A stretch of 57,654 nt of DNA from Treponema sp. (GCA_031288005.1 JAITSE010000057.1:1-57654); one strand, 5' to 3'; shown: positions 18,736 to 29,200, counted from the first letter of the stretch. Notes: a model not told the origin generated them from the letters alone. Program-made: numbers and translations.

Positions 18736-19513
18736 AAAACACCCGCTTCCAGTTCCCGTCCACTGCCGCTTCCAGTTCCGCCGCGTCTTCGCCCCGGAGG
18801 GCGGCGGCCCGGGCCAGTATGAGCGGGAGGTCTGCCCAGCGGGAAAAGGCGGCGCCCCGGAGGGGCTGGTAGGGGGCGTCGGTTTCCAGGAGCAGGCGGT
18901 CCCGGGGCAGACGGGCGCAGGCGTCCATGGCGGTCTTGTGGTTCAGCAGAATACTTGAGCCAAAGGAAAACCAGGCGTTAATCCCCCGTTTAAGCAGGGC
19001 GTCCCCCTCGGCGGCGCTCCCGGAATAGGAATGGAATACCACGGCGGGCAGCTTTTTCAGGGACCCGGCGTGGGCAAAGACCTTGTGCATGGCCCGGCGT
19101 ATGTGGAGTATCACGGGGAGTCCGTACCGCTCCGCGGCCTCCAGGTGGATGCGGAAAAGCTCCTCCTGAACGGCCTCTGTGCCGCGGTATTCCTGATTGA
19201 ACAGGTCAAAGCCCGTCTCCCCTACCGCGTGCAGGCGGCCTTCCGCCGCCAGTTTTTCCAGGTCCGCCGCATGACGCCAAAGCTCCTCCTGACACGAGAG
19301 GGCCGCCGGGAGTTGGGGGTGGACGGCGAAGCACAAGGCCAGGGGAGCCGCCCCGTCCGCGCGGGCTTTCCGGGCAAGCTCCTCGTGGGCCTCGAAATCC
19401 TGGAGCCTCCAGGCGGAGGCCGCGCAGGCCGCTCCCAGGCGGCGGCGTTCCTCCTCCGCGCCGGGAAAGCGTTCCAGCAGGTCCAGCGGGTGAGCGTGGG
19501 CGTCGGAAGCCAC
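18734..19513 (-). CDS. TatD-family metal-dependent hydrolase
   Basis: A 259-residue TIM-barrel hydrolase. Metal-site motifs are in order: SDAHAH at the N-terminus, GETGFD, LHIRRA, VFHSYSG and LLETDAPY. The family are 3'-5' DNases or other phosphoesterases. GTG 19513 was chosen because it follows the murB stop directly and has GGGGAAGG about 5 nt upstream; an in-frame TTG lies at 19528. It is translated right behind murB. Confidence 0.88.
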   Translation of the reverse strand: MASDAHAHPLDLLERFPGAEEERRRLGAACAASAWRLQDFEAHEELARKARADGAAPLALCFAVHPQLPAALSCQEELWRHAADLEKLAAEGRLHAVGETGFDLFNQEYRGTEAVQEELFRIHLEAAERYGLPVILHIRRAMHKVFAHAGSLKKLPAVVFHSYSGSAAEGDALLKRGINAWFSFGSSILLNHKTAMDACARLPRDRLLLETDAPYQPLRGAAFSRWADLPLILARAAALRGEDAAELEAAVDGNWKRVF

Positions 19514-19514
19514 C

Positions 19515-20537
19515 TCAGCCTTCCCCAAAGTCGCCCACGAAGAGGATCTCCGGTTCCAGGCTTAGGCCCAGGGCGGCGTATACCTTTTCACCGACCGCCT
19601 CCGTCAGGGCGCGGATGTCAGAAGCCCTTGCGCGCCCGGTATTGATGATGAAATTCCCGTGCCAGGGGGCTACCGAGGCCCCTCCGATAGAAAAGCCCCT
19701 TAGACCGAGTTCGTCGATGAGCTTCCCCGTGGGCTTCCCGAAGGCCCTGTTGTTCTTGAAGACCGATCCCGCCGAGGGAGCGCGGAACTGGCCTTTGGCT
19801 TCCCGGTCCCGGCGCAGGGCCGCAACAGTCAGGCGCAGTTCTTCAGGCACTCCCCTTTTAAGGGAAAACCGGGCCGCTGTGATGAGGGCTTTCCGCTGCT
19901 GAAAGGGGCTCCGCTTGTACGAGAAGTCCTCGTCTTTACAGGGGAGCCATAAGGGGCCGGGGGAAGCGCCCTCCCCGCCCTCCATATCGATGATTCCGGT
20001 TTCGATAAGCAGGTCAGAAACTGATTTTTCCTGACACCGGGCGTTCATCCAGACGGCCCCGCCCACAGCGCCGGGCATACCGGCAAGGAATTCGAGGCCG
20101 GCCCAGCCCTGGTCCGCCAGGGCCTCAACCAGGGCGTCTACGGCGGTCCCGGAGCGGGCAATTACGGCGGCTTCCGTCGGAAGCTGGGGCTTCCGCGGAT
20201 GCCCGGCTGCTTTAGCTGCCCCGGCTTCCGGTTCCGGAAGGACTTCCCAGCCCGTCCAGCCGCCTGTGTCCAGGACTATGCCCCGTATGCCCCGGTCCGC
20301 GACAACCAGGTTCGCGCCGCCGCCCAGCACGAAGACTGGGACGCCTTCACGCCGGGCAAAGCCGAACAGTTCCACTGCGTACGCGGGGAAGCAGGCGCCT
20401 TCCGGACGGACCCAAACGTCAGCCGGGCCGCCGGTCTTGAATGTAGTATGGAGGGCCATAGGCTCGCCAAAGCGAATGAGGCCGGAAAGAGGTTTGGGGA
20501 TGTTGATTTTTTCCGGGTTTTTCCGTAAGGTATCCAC
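19515..20537 (-). CDS. murB: UDP-N-acetylenolpyruvoylglucosamine reductase
   Basis: A 340-residue flavoenzyme that reduces UDP-GlcNAc-enolpyruvate with NADPH to UDP-MurNAc in peptidoglycan synthesis. Visible: HTTFKTGGPADVWV for FAD binding, VFVLGGGANLVV, LAGMPGAVGGAVWMNA, the catalytic serine region APSAGSVFKNN, KLIDELGLRG, and GNFIINTG. Length fits the family with a short N-terminal extension. The start is GTG 20537 with a weak, close AAGG. It is divergent from cysS across 34 bp and shares an operon with tatD. Confidence 0.95.
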   Translation of the reverse strand: MDTLRKNPEKINIPKPLSGLIRFGEPMALHTTFKTGGPADVWVRPEGACFPAYAVELFGFARREGVPVFVLGGGANLVVADRGIRGIVLDTGGWTGWEVLPEPEAGAAKAAGHPRKPQLPTEAAVIARSGTAVDALVEALADQGWAGLEFLAGMPGAVGGAVWMNARCQEKSVSDLLIETGIIDMEGGEGASPGPLWLPCKDEDFSYKRSPFQQRKALITAARFSLKRGVPEELRLTVAALRRDREAKGQFRAPSAGSVFKNNRAFGKPTGKLIDELGLRGFSIGGASVAPWHGNFIINTGRARASDIRALTEAVGEKVYAALGLSLEPEILFVGDFGEG

Positions 20538-20571
20538 ATCCTTATCTTATCAGGTTAGCTGCGGAGGTTCC

Positions 20572-21999
20572 ATGCCGTTTTCCCTCTACAACACTTTAGG
20601 GCGAAAGACCGAAGTTTTTCAGCCTCTTACGAATGGAAAGGTTGGCTTCTATGGCTGCGGCCCCACAGTCTACAATTACGCCCACATAGGAAACCTGAGA
20701 GCTTACGTTACCCACGATCTCCTGACCCGCACCCTCCGCCGCCTCGGTTACGAAGTGACTCATGTAATGAACATCACCGACGTGGGCCACCTTTCGGGAG
20801 ATGACGACAGCGGGGACGACAAAATGGTAAGAAGCGCCGCCGAACGGGGCAAGTCCGTTCTTGAAGTGGCGGATTTCTACGCCAGGGCCTTCTTTGAGGA
20901 TACGGAGAAGCTGGGCATAATCAGGCCGGGAATCGTATGCAAGGCCACGGACCACATAGGGGATATGATAGCCCTCATCGGACGGATCGAGGCCCGGGGG
21001 TATACCTATTCCGCCGGGGGAAACCTCTACTTCGATATATCCAGATTCCCTTCCTATGGAGAGCTTGCGGGTCTCAGGTTTGACGAATCCCGGAGCCACG
21101 CCAGAACAGAGGCGGATGAAAACAAGCGGAACCCCCAGGATTTCGTCCTGTGGTTCACCAAAAGCAAATTCGAAAACCAGGCCCTAATCTGGGACAGTCC
21201 CTGGGGACGGGGGTATCCGGGCTGGCACATCGAATGTTCCGCCATGAGCGTCAAGTACCTGGGGGAACAGTTCGATATTCACGCCGGCGGCATCGATCAC
21301 ATCCCCATACATCACACCAACGAGATCGCCCAGAGCGAGGCCGCCACAGGAAAACGCCCCTGGGTCCGATACTGGGTTCACAACGAATTCCTCCTTACCG
21401 GCAGGGACAAGATTTCAAAATCCGCCGGAACCAGCCTTACCCTCAAGGCCCTGGCGGAGCGGGGCTATGATCCCCTGGATTACCGCTATTTTCTTTTGGG
21501 AGGACACTACCGGAGCCAGCTCCAGTTCTCCTGGGAGGCCATGGACGGAGCGCGGAACGCCCGGAAGTCTCTGCGGGACCGGATCCGCTCCCTTGCGGAG
21601 AAGGCCGGGGGCAAGGCGGCGGAGCTTCCGGGGGGCAAGGCCGCAGAATACGCCGGAGCTTTTCTCAAGGCCATGGAGGACGACCTCTCAAGTCCCCGGG
21701 CCCTGGCGGAACTCTGGGGGCTTCTCAAAGACAGCGCGGCTGACCCGGCGGAGGCTCTGGCGGCGGTTTTGGATATGGACAGGGTGCTGGGGCTTAATCT
21801 GGAAGCGGATATAACTGAAAAGAAAGCGGAACAGGAAGACCCGGCGCGGGTCAGGGAAATAGAGCGGCTCATCGCGGAGCGGGGAGCGGCGAAAAAAGCC
21901 AGGGATTTTGCAAAGGCCGACGCTATACGCGGGGCCTTGAAAGAACAGGGTGTTATTCTGGAAGACAGCCCTGCCGGTACGGTATGGCGCCGGGGATAG
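20572..21999 (+). CDS. cysS: Cysteinyl-tRNA synthetase
   Basis: A 475-residue class I synthetase. ATG 20572 has GGAGG upstream; the longer in-frame extension overlaps murB and is not coding. Motifs: GCGPTVYNYAHIGNLR (HIGH box as HIGN), the zinc-ligand region with GWHIECSAMS and GGIDHIPIHHTNEIAQ, and DKISKSAG (the KMSKS loop). A C-terminal DALR-type helical domain follows (EKAGGKAAELPGGKAAEYAG is a low-complexity insertion). It charges tRNA-Cys. Confidence 0.96.
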   Translation: MPFSLYNTLGRKTEVFQPLTNGKVGFYGCGPTVYNYAHIGNLRAYVTHDLLTRTLRRLGYEVTHVMNITDVGHLSGDDDSGDDKMVRSAAERGKSVLEVADFYARAFFEDTEKLGIIRPGIVCKATDHIGDMIALIGRIEARGYTYSAGGNLYFDISRFPSYGELAGLRFDESRSHARTEADENKRNPQDFVLWFTKSKFENQALIWDSPWGRGYPGWHIECSAMSVKYLGEQFDIHAGGIDHIPIHHTNEIAQSEAATGKRPWVRYWVHNEFLLTGRDKISKSAGTSLTLKALAERGYDPLDYRYFLLGGHYRSQLQFSWEAMDGARNARKSLRDRIRSLAEKAGGKAAELPGGKAAEYAGAFLKAMEDDLSSPRALAELWGLLKDSAADPAEALAAVLDMDRVLGLNLEADITEKKAEQEDPARVREIERLIAERGAAKKARDFAKADAIRGALKEQGVILEDSPAGTVWRRG

Positions 22000-22037
22000 C
22001 AACACACTAAAGATGTTGTAACGATTGGGGAAAAAAT

Positions 22038-22634
22038 TTGTTTTCGGCTATAGAAGAAGAAATATCCAGGGTGTCAAGAGAAGACATTATTTCCAAAGGG
22101 AATTCCACGGGAAGTATACCGGAGAATGCCGTGGAATTCCGCAGGCTCTACGATACGGTTTTTCCGATACTTTTTAGGGTAGCGTACCGGATCGCCAACA
22201 ATGAAGAAGCGGCGGAAGATCTTTGCCAGGAGGCGTTTTTCCGTTTATATGAAAAAAACATGGTCTTTCCCAATGCGGATGAGGCCAAATACTGGCTTAT
22301 ACGGGTGGTGAAGAACGCTTCACTGAATTATGCTAAACGTAAAGAGCGGGAACGGAAAGCATATCAACGGGCGTTTCGTGAAGCTCCCCGTATCCAGGAA
22401 ACGGGAGAACAAACCCTGCTGAAGCAGGAAACAGCCGTTGAAATCAGGGAGGCCCTGGACAAGCTGCCTGAAAATTTGCGTATGGTGTTGATTTTAAAAG
22501 AATATGGTGAATTAAATTATAAAGAAATTGGCCGTGCCCTTGGGATTAGCGAAGGCAATGTAAAGGTGCGTGTATTCAGGGCCCGGGAACGCTTGGCTGT
22601 GCTTATACATAAGGATGGTTCGCATGTGTCCTGA
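22038..22634 (+). CDS. ECF-type RNA polymerase sigma factor
   Basis: A 198-residue sigma-70 family member of the extracytoplasmic-function group. Region 2 is visible (ILFRVAYRIANNEEAAEDL, then CQEAFFRLYE) and region 4 (KLPENLRMVLILKEYGELNY, then KEIGRALGISEGNVKVRVFR). The start is TTG with GGGG 7 nt upstream; the first 35 residues lie outside the conserved part, so it may start later. It overlaps the anti-sigma gene by 11 nt. Confidence 0.92.
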   Translation: MFSAIEEEISRVSREDIISKGNSTGSIPENAVEFRRLYDTVFPILFRVAYRIANNEEAAEDLCQEAFFRLYEKNMVFPNADEAKYWLIRVVKNASLNYAKRKERERKAYQRAFREAPRIQETGEQTLLKQETAVEIREALDKLPENLRMVLILKEYGELNYKEIGRALGISEGNVKVRVFRARERLAVLIHKDGSHVS

Positions 22635-23229
22635 TCGTCAAATTCTTTCCGTTTATCATGATCGTGAGCTTCCTTCTCCGTGGAAGGAAAAGATGGAACT
22701 TCATCTGGCCGGCTGTCCAGAATGCCGGGCCGCCCTCGCAAGAATTGAGGCGCTTTCCGCCGCCATGAGGGAAGATTCGGATTATAAGGCGGGCTTCTCC
22801 CCGGAAGAAGCGGGAGAACGAGTCTGGAACGCCCTGGCCGGCCTGAACCGGCAAGAAGAAATGTCCCACAGGGCGAGCCGCCGGGATAGTCCCCGGAGGC
22901 GGAAAACATGGAGCCGCTCTGTGACTATCTCCCTGCCCGCGGCTGGGGCGGCGGTGTTTTTGGCGGTTGCCTTCACCCTTGTCCTCATAAATTTGTCTTC
23001 ACCTTCTGGCCAAGTACCGGATACGTCTATTTCCACCGATATGGAGCTTGATATGCCAGGTATCGTTCCGGTCTCGGATATGAACGATGTATTGCGACAT
23101 CTGGGGCAGGATAATTCCGGAATCGAGTTCATAATCATACGCCTACCTGAAACCAAGTCTTTTATGAGCGCCGGAGAACCGGCCATCATCAAAGCCGCGG
23201 ATTATTTCAAGAAAACCGGAAACAGATGA
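22624..23229 (+). CDS. Anti-sigma factor with zinc-finger domain
   Basis: A 201-residue membrane protein. The N-terminus is a zf-HC2/ZAS-type finger (MELHLAGCPECRAAL with an upstream Cys and His), which binds ECF sigma factors. A single membrane helix lies at about 98-122 (ISLPAAGAAVFLAVAFTLVL) and an extracytoplasmic domain of about 75 residues follows. It presumably holds the preceding sigma factor at the membrane until an envelope signal. ATG 22624 was chosen for its AAGGATGG site and the overlap with the sigma gene. Confidence 0.88.
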   Translation: MCPDRQILSVYHDRELPSPWKEKMELHLAGCPECRAALARIEALSAAMREDSDYKAGFSPEEAGERVWNALAGLNRQEEMSHRASRRDSPRRRKTWSRSVTISLPAAGAAVFLAVAFTLVLINLSSPSGQVPDTSISTDMELDMPGIVPVSDMNDVLRHLGQDNSGIEFIIIRLPETKSFMSAGEPAIIKAADYFKKTGNR

Positions 23230-23810
23230 TGACGCGCCTTCTGTTTTCCCGGACGGCTTTGCTTGGCGCTTTATTTGCATCTGTTGCCGGCATCCTAACA
23301 GGCCAGGAACTATCTCTGGAAGAACTTGTTCCTGCCCTCAAAAAACAGGCGGTAAAGATGGCCATTGTAGCCAGGCTTGTGGAGCAGAACCAGGAAGAAG
23401 TATGGAATTCCATTAATTCCAAAGTAACAATCCCCGGAAGGCCTATCGGCATGAAACTCGTGGGAAACAATATTGTTGTGGCGGTTCAGTTTACACCTTA
23501 CCGGCAGAGAAACGGCCGGAATATACTGGTTGCCCAGGGCCAAATCTGGATAGACGTTCCCAATCATGGCATACGCTATCTGTCTACTATGGAAACCATT
23601 CCTTTGGACTATGGCGAACAGATCTGTTTCTTTCCCCTAGGGCCGGGACAAAATTTGAATGAACCGCGCATTGAAATCCTTGTGGAACTCCAGCCGTATA
23701 TCGAAAATCAAGATGTTCCGGCTTCCGAAGCTCCAACTTCCCGAATTTCAGACCCCTCCGATTCAGAAAACAAATCCCGGATTAGGGAAACGCCGGTTCT
23801 TAATGAGTAA
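23226..23810 (+). CDS. Exported hypothetical protein of the sigma-factor operon
   Basis: A 194-residue protein with a signal peptide (LLGALFASVAGILTGQ). The body has alternating strands (KVTIPGRPIGMKLVGNNIVV, then AQGQIWIDVPNHGIRYL). The last 35 residues are polar, perhaps disordered. No family recognised. It overlaps the anti-sigma stop by 4 nt and the next gene by 8 nt, so it likely belongs to the envelope response run by this sigma factor. Confidence 0.7.
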   Translation: MMTRLLFSRTALLGALFASVAGILTGQELSLEELVPALKKQAVKMAIVARLVEQNQEEVWNSINSKVTIPGRPIGMKLVGNNIVVAVQFTPYRQRNGRNILVAQGQIWIDVPNHGIRYLSTMETIPLDYGEQICFFPLGPGQNLNEPRIEILVELQPYIENQDVPASEAPTSRISDPSDSENKSRIRETPVLNE

Positions 23811-25440
23811 TCCCCTCCTCAAATTTTTCTTTATCTCCCTAACGGTACTGTTATACTCAAGCTGTAAACAGGAAGGACCCAAAATAACAGAAATTTATCC
23901 CAGAATAGGAATGATGGGAGAAGTACTGACCATAAAAGGAGAAAATTTTGGAGATGAACAGGATGAGTCCTATGTCACTATCGCGGGGATCGCCCCTACC
24001 GCCTCCTCCTACATCGAATGGACGAACGACCATATTGCCGTTAGAGTGCCGGAATTTGGAGAATCAGGGCTAGTATACGTTCACCGGGGAAATAAAAAGA
24101 GTAATCCCGCAATATTTTCCAATCAAGCGACTATCCCAGAACCATTTTTGGAGGACCAAGTCGGCATAGGCCCTCGTATTATGTCCGTAAATCCCGCTTC
24201 CGGCGCTATAGGCCGGCTGGTGTCCATCACAGGAAACAATTTTGGAACTTCCCGGGAAGGCTGCGGCGTATATTTTATCTGGAGCGCCGAAGCGCCTGCA
24301 TCGGTTCCTTCTGGAACAGGCGGCCCATCCTGGGTAGAGGTCTCGGAGAGCGATTTTGGGTACGACTTCTGGAGCGATCGGGAAATCAGGGTCCGAGTTC
24401 CGGATGGAGCTATCAGCGGAGGTCTGGAAGTCAGAACTCCCAGAGGCGCAAGCCGGAGCGTGTTCTTCGATGTTACGGGAAGACCAGGAACCAAGTTATA
24501 TAAAGACAAACGGAGCTATGCTTTATCTTACTCAGTAGACATTCAGGTCCAGGAAACATCGTCCTCTAATACTCTCTATATCTGGGTCCCCCGGCCTATA
24601 ATTTCGGCTTCCCAGCGCAATCCTGAAATCTTTACCCGCAGTGTAGAACCATATATTGAAAATTACCGGGGAGTTTCTCTTTACAGGTTTCGGGACCTTA
24701 AAGCCGGCTCAGGTATTGGGGTTGCCCTTTCTTGTTCCGTGGAAGTTTACGCTGTGGAAACCAATGTTTCCCCTTCCCAGATGCGGATTTCCCGTGATGA
24801 TTCTCTTTCGCCACTGGCCGCCGCCTATACTTCATCCTCACCCATGATTCCTTCTGATGATTCGGAAATAAAGCGGCAAAGCCAGGTTATAGCCGGCAGA
24901 GAGCCGAATCCTTATCTTAAAGCCCGGAGCATATACGATTGGCTCCTTAAAAACGGAAATATTCAATGGGACGGACTGAATGGAGACGCCCGGGAAGCGC
25001 TGGTAAAAAAGCAGGCGGACCCCTATATGGCGGCTCTGCTCTTCTGCGCTCTAGCCAGGGCTGGCGGAATTCCCGCTCAACCGGTAGCCGGAGTTCTGGT
25101 GGACAAAACCCGGAGCACATTCCGGCACTTTTGGGCTGAATTCTGGATAGACGGCGCGGGATGGATACCTGTGGACCCGGCCATGGGAGCAGGAGCCGTC
25201 CCTCCTTCTTTTAACCTGAAGCAGGATCATAAAACCTATTATTTTGGCAGTCTGGACAGCCAGCGTATCGCCTTTTCCCGGGGAGAGACGATTTTTTCCC
25301 GGATGGACCCTAACGGACGCACCGCCGTCCGGGAAAGAGATTACGCTCTGCAAAACCTTTGGGAAGAAGCGGCCGGCGGGCTTGAATCCTATTCTTCCCT
25401 TTGGAGTGATATTACAATCAATGGCATATATATACAATAA
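23803..25440 (+). CDS. IPT/TIG and transglutaminase-like lipoprotein
   Basis: A 545-residue lipoprotein (lipobox LLYSSC). Two IPT/TIG immunoglobulin-like domains follow (about 28-110 with YPRIGMMGEVLTIKGENFG, and about 122-225 with GAIGRLVSITGNNFG). The C-terminal part is a transglutaminase-like core: Cys in LLFCALARAGGIPAQPVAG, His in RHFWAEFW, Asp in IPVDPAMG. This triad could cut or crosslink surface proteins or peptidoglycan peptides. ATG 23803 overlaps the previous stop; an upstream in-frame extension is non-coding shadow. Confidence 0.88.
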   Translation: MSNPLLKFFFISLTVLLYSSCKQEGPKITEIYPRIGMMGEVLTIKGENFGDEQDESYVTIAGIAPTASSYIEWTNDHIAVRVPEFGESGLVYVHRGNKKSNPAIFSNQATIPEPFLEDQVGIGPRIMSVNPASGAIGRLVSITGNNFGTSREGCGVYFIWSAEAPASVPSGTGGPSWVEVSESDFGYDFWSDREIRVRVPDGAISGGLEVRTPRGASRSVFFDVTGRPGTKLYKDKRSYALSYSVDIQVQETSSSNTLYIWVPRPIISASQRNPEIFTRSVEPYIENYRGVSLYRFRDLKAGSGIGVALSCSVEVYAVETNVSPSQMRISRDDSLSPLAAAYTSSSPMIPSDDSEIKRQSQVIAGREPNPYLKARSIYDWLLKNGNIQWDGLNGDAREALVKKQADPYMAALLFCALARAGGIPAQPVAGVLVDKTRSTFRHFWAEFWIDGAGWIPVDPAMGAGAVPPSFNLKQDHKTYYFGSLDSQRIAFSRGETIFSRMDPNGRTAVRERDYALQNLWEEAAGGLESYSSLWSDITINGIYIQ

Positions 25441-25487
25441 AACGGCGTCAGCCTATAAACAGAGGCGGCGCGGAGAGAGGAGCACAA

Positions 25488-26180
25488 GTGGCACAAGTTA
25501 TCACAGTAATATCCCTGGGAGGGTCTATTATCGCTCCCGACAAGGTGGATGAACAATTTCTTAGAGAATTTGTTTCTCTCATTCGGGAGCTTCTTGAGAC
25601 CGATGAGAAACGGCGCTTTATTTTTGTTGCGGGCGGAGGCGGCCCGGCCCGGGTCTGGCAAAACGCTTACCGCAACATCGCGGGCGGCGGATCCCACGAT
25701 CAGGAGGACTGGATAGGAGTGATGGCGACCCGCCTCAACGCTCAGCTTGTCAAGGCAGTCATGGAGGGGTACTGCACTCAAGATGTAGTGACCGATCCTT
25801 CCCAATTGGGACCACTCGTTGGCCGGGTTCTGGTGGCAGCCGGCTGGAAACCAGGTTTTTCTTCTGACTACGACGCAGTGCTTCTGGCTGAACGGTTCCG
25901 GGCGGACAAAGTTATCAATCTTTCTAACATCGCTCAGGTGTACACAGACGATCCCCGGAAAAATCCAGACGCTAAACCACTAGACCGTATCACCTGGGCG
26001 GACTTCCGGGCTTTAGTGGGGGATGAATGGACGCCGGGAAAAAACGCTCCATTTGACCCCATAGCAAGCCGCCATGCCGCCAGAATCGGGCTTCAGGTAA
26101 TTTGCGCCGCAGGCCGCGATCTAAACAATCTGAAAAAACTTCTTACCGGGGAAGAGTTTTTAGGTACTATTATAGGCTGA
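25488..26180 (+). CDS. pyrH: Uridylate kinase-like amino acid kinase
   Basis: A 230-residue amino-acid-kinase-fold protein. The N-terminus VISLGGSIIAP, GGGGPARVWQ, ATRLNAQLVKAVM, GFSSDYDAVLLAE, NLSNIAQVYTDDPRKNPDAK and PFDPIASRHA match UMP kinases of the archaeal-type branch. It should phosphorylate UMP to UDP. The start is GTG 25488 with GGAGAGAGGA upstream. It is convergent with the nuclease-helicase gene. Confidence 0.85.
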   Translation: MAQVITVISLGGSIIAPDKVDEQFLREFVSLIRELLETDEKRRFIFVAGGGGPARVWQNAYRNIAGGGSHDQEDWIGVMATRLNAQLVKAVMEGYCTQDVVTDPSQLGPLVGRVLVAAGWKPGFSSDYDAVLLAERFRADKVINLSNIAQVYTDDPRKNPDAKPLDRITWADFRALVGDEWTPGKNAPFDPIASRHAARIGLQVICAAGRDLNNLKKLLTGEEFLGTIIG

Positions 26181-26226
26181 GGACGCGGCGTATTGTTTTT
26201 TGCCCCGCGCTGGCGGCCTGTAAGTT

Positions 26227-29200
26227 TCAGAACAACAGGCCCTGAGTATCTCTGGGTTTCCGTTTTCCGGTTTCGGCCAGGGGAATGAGTTCTTCCAGAT
26301 TTTTCAGGAATCTGCTCGGTCCGGCGTTTAGCTTTCTTCCATTCAGCATCCGCGTCCGCGCCCAGGACAGGTAGAGTCCCTGCCGCGCTCTTGTCATGGC
26401 GACATAGAGAAGCCGCTTTTCTTCATCAACGCCGGTATTTCCGCCGCCGTAAATAGTAAGAGGCAGTATCCCTTCTTCAAGAGCCGGCGCAAATATATAA
26501 TCAAATTCCAGGCCCTTAGAAGCGTGGATAGTCATAACCCGCAGGGCTTCCCGCTTTTCAAGCCCGCAGTCCCCGCTCCCGCCCGCAAAGCCGTCTGACG
26601 CTAGAGCATCCAAAAATTCCGCAAGGTTTCCGTACATTTTCGCCATGGCAAAAAGCCGTTCCGCGTACAGAGGGTCTTCCCCGGAGTCTTCTCTTTTTCC
26701 GCGGCCCCGTCCCGGCGAAGCGCTTATTAAGGCCGCTTTCAGACCGCCGTCCTTTTCCGCATCTTCCCAGGCCCTTCGAGCCGCTTCCGCCGGAACCAGT
26801 CCAGAGAAGCGCCCCGGCGTCTCCCGCATCCTGTTAAGCACGGTCCTTACCGGTTCCGCCTCCCACCAAGGATGTTCTCCGGTAACTTCAAAGGGAATAC
26901 CATGATCGCTCAGGGCCTTGATGATTGGCCCGGCCAGCGCGCTGGTCCGCAGAAGGATGGCGCATTCCCCAAGGCTTGTAAGCTCCTCCGCGCCCGGCTC
27001 CGCAGTCCCGCTGTCCATGGCGAAAAAGCTCGTCCCCCCGATGAGCCGGACTATGCGCCGGGCTATGCCTTCAGCCTCGGATTTTTCCGTGGGGTATTCC
27101 GAACGGAAAAGACTCGCCGTCCGGCTCGTTCCCGCAAGGAACGCGCCCGTCAAATGTCCCGCGGCTTTAATAATCGCCTCGCCGCAGCGGAAACTCCGGG
27201 ACAGGTAAAACAGCGCCGCTCCGGGGTAATCTTCCGTAAAACGATCCAAAAAGCGCTTATCAGCCCCGCGAAATCCATAGATCGCCTGATTGGGATCCCC
27301 GATAACCCGAAGTTCCGATTCTCCTTCCCCACCCGCTTCTTCCACAGTTTCTTTCACCGTGGGAGCAAGGAGCCTCACAAGAACATATTGGGCAAAATTT
27401 ACGTCCTGGTATTCGTCTATAAGAATATAGCGGTACCTGGCCCGGTACTTTGAAAGAAGCTCCCGGTTTCCCGCAAGAAGCCGCGCAGCCCCCGCGACAA
27501 GATCGTCAAAATCCAGCAGAGCCTTTTCCCTGAGCAGCCCGCGGTAAGTTTCGTAGAGGATCTCCGTTTCAGGATCCGGCTCCTCCAGACCGAAAGCCTC
27601 CGCAAGGCGCGGCAGAGAAGAGAGAAAAGGAGAGTCTGTATTATTAGCGCCAAGCAGTGGCGAAGTTTCCCCAGGAAGGAGTAAAAAACGTTTCCGCCCC
27701 TCAATATAGTTCCCAAGAGTCAGGCCAAGGCTCCGGACTTTTTTCCCCCGCACCGTACCCGCCGCCGCCTCTAGAATTTTATTCCGTCCTGATTCGCTTA
27801 AAACCGTGAAATCCACCGGAATTCCCCTGCCGGGCGGCTGTTCCCTCAACAAAGCGCAGCAAAAAGAATGAAATGTTGAAGCCCTTATACCACAGTCGAT
27901 GCCGGCGGCTTTTTCAGGAAGCATCCCGGTTATACGATCCCGCAGTTCCCCCGCAGCCTTCACCGTGAAGCTAAGGGCCAGAATAGAGGCGGGGTCTCGG
28001 CCTTCGCGTATAAGCCGGGCTATTCTGCCTGAGAGGACGGCTGTCTTCCCCGCTCCCGGCCCGGCGATGATGGCGGCATATCTTCCGCCGTAGGAAAGCG
28101 CCGCTTCCTGGTCAGGGCTTGGGGCATAGGGATTTTGCGAGGGGGATCCGATATCCGTCCGGCAACATGAGGAGTTGTAGAACTCTAAGCAACCGTGGGA
28201 CCGCGGTTCTACGAACCGATGGTCCCTTAGCGGTTGCACGGAAGCGTCCACAGACATGAAGGCAAGATCCGCTCTCCCCGGCGTCTCCTTTTGGGGGGCT
28301 TGAGTTTTACGCAACCCTTCGGACGGCACAAAAAGTCCTGTTCCGCGAAAAAAATCCGCCTCGTCCCCGGGAGGGAAGGCCCTGACTACCCCATACTCTC
28401 CGTCATAACCAGGACTGACCGATACATCCCCGGAGCGCATCCTGGAGACTGCTGCGGCTAAAAACTCTCCCGCCAAAGCGGGGCAATCCAGAGCGGCGAT
28501 TTCCCCCGCGTCCATATCCATGAGGAGAGCGAATTCGTTTCCCGCCTTTTGGATAAGCGCGTTATAAGCGGCCCTCACTTTTTTTGAAGCCGGCCCGGTT
28601 CTAAGGAGTTCCCCCAGCAATTCAGACAGCGGGATAAGGGAACGGTAGGGCCGCCGGTTTGCCGCCCCCTCCACTACGGGCGGGCAAGGCATTCTTTCGT
28701 CCACCGGGCCTTCAGCCAAGTCCAGGACCCGTCCCATGACACCCCGGGTCAGCTTTTCACCGCATACCGGGCAGATCCCGTTCAAGGCCGCCGCTTCTTC
28801 AGGAGCGAGGCTGATCCCGCACTTGCGGTGGCCGTCGTAGTGATATTTTCCTTCCTGGGGAAAAAATTCGATGGTCTCAACTATGCGGTTCCCCTCGGCT
28901 TGGCCCGCTGCGGCCACAGACCAGACAGCCCTGCGCAGGGATGGGTAATCAAGAGACATATCGAAAATCACAGCTTCCCTTCCCAGTTTTTCAGGAGAAT
29001 GGGCGTCAGAATTGGAAATCACGGCAAAGCGGTCCAAAGAGCTGACGGCCCAGTTCATCGGGGGATTGGAGGAAAGTCCTGTTTCCACCGCGGGAATGAA
29101 GCCCGTCAGGTCTCCGTAGCACTCGTCTATAGAATCAAAGCCTGACCTGGCGCCAAGGACGGAAAACCAGGGAGTCCAGATGTGAGCCGGTATGAGCAGG

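Noticed and set aside
20266..20571. 102-codon extension of cysS
   Set aside because: It overlaps murB on the other strand; ATG 20572 has GGAGG and the standard family start.
26181..26226. Bidirectional terminator between the convergent pyrH and nuclease-helicase genes
   Set aside because: A GCGGCG/CGCGC stem is possible, but pairing is poor and no T run follows on either strand in the right place.
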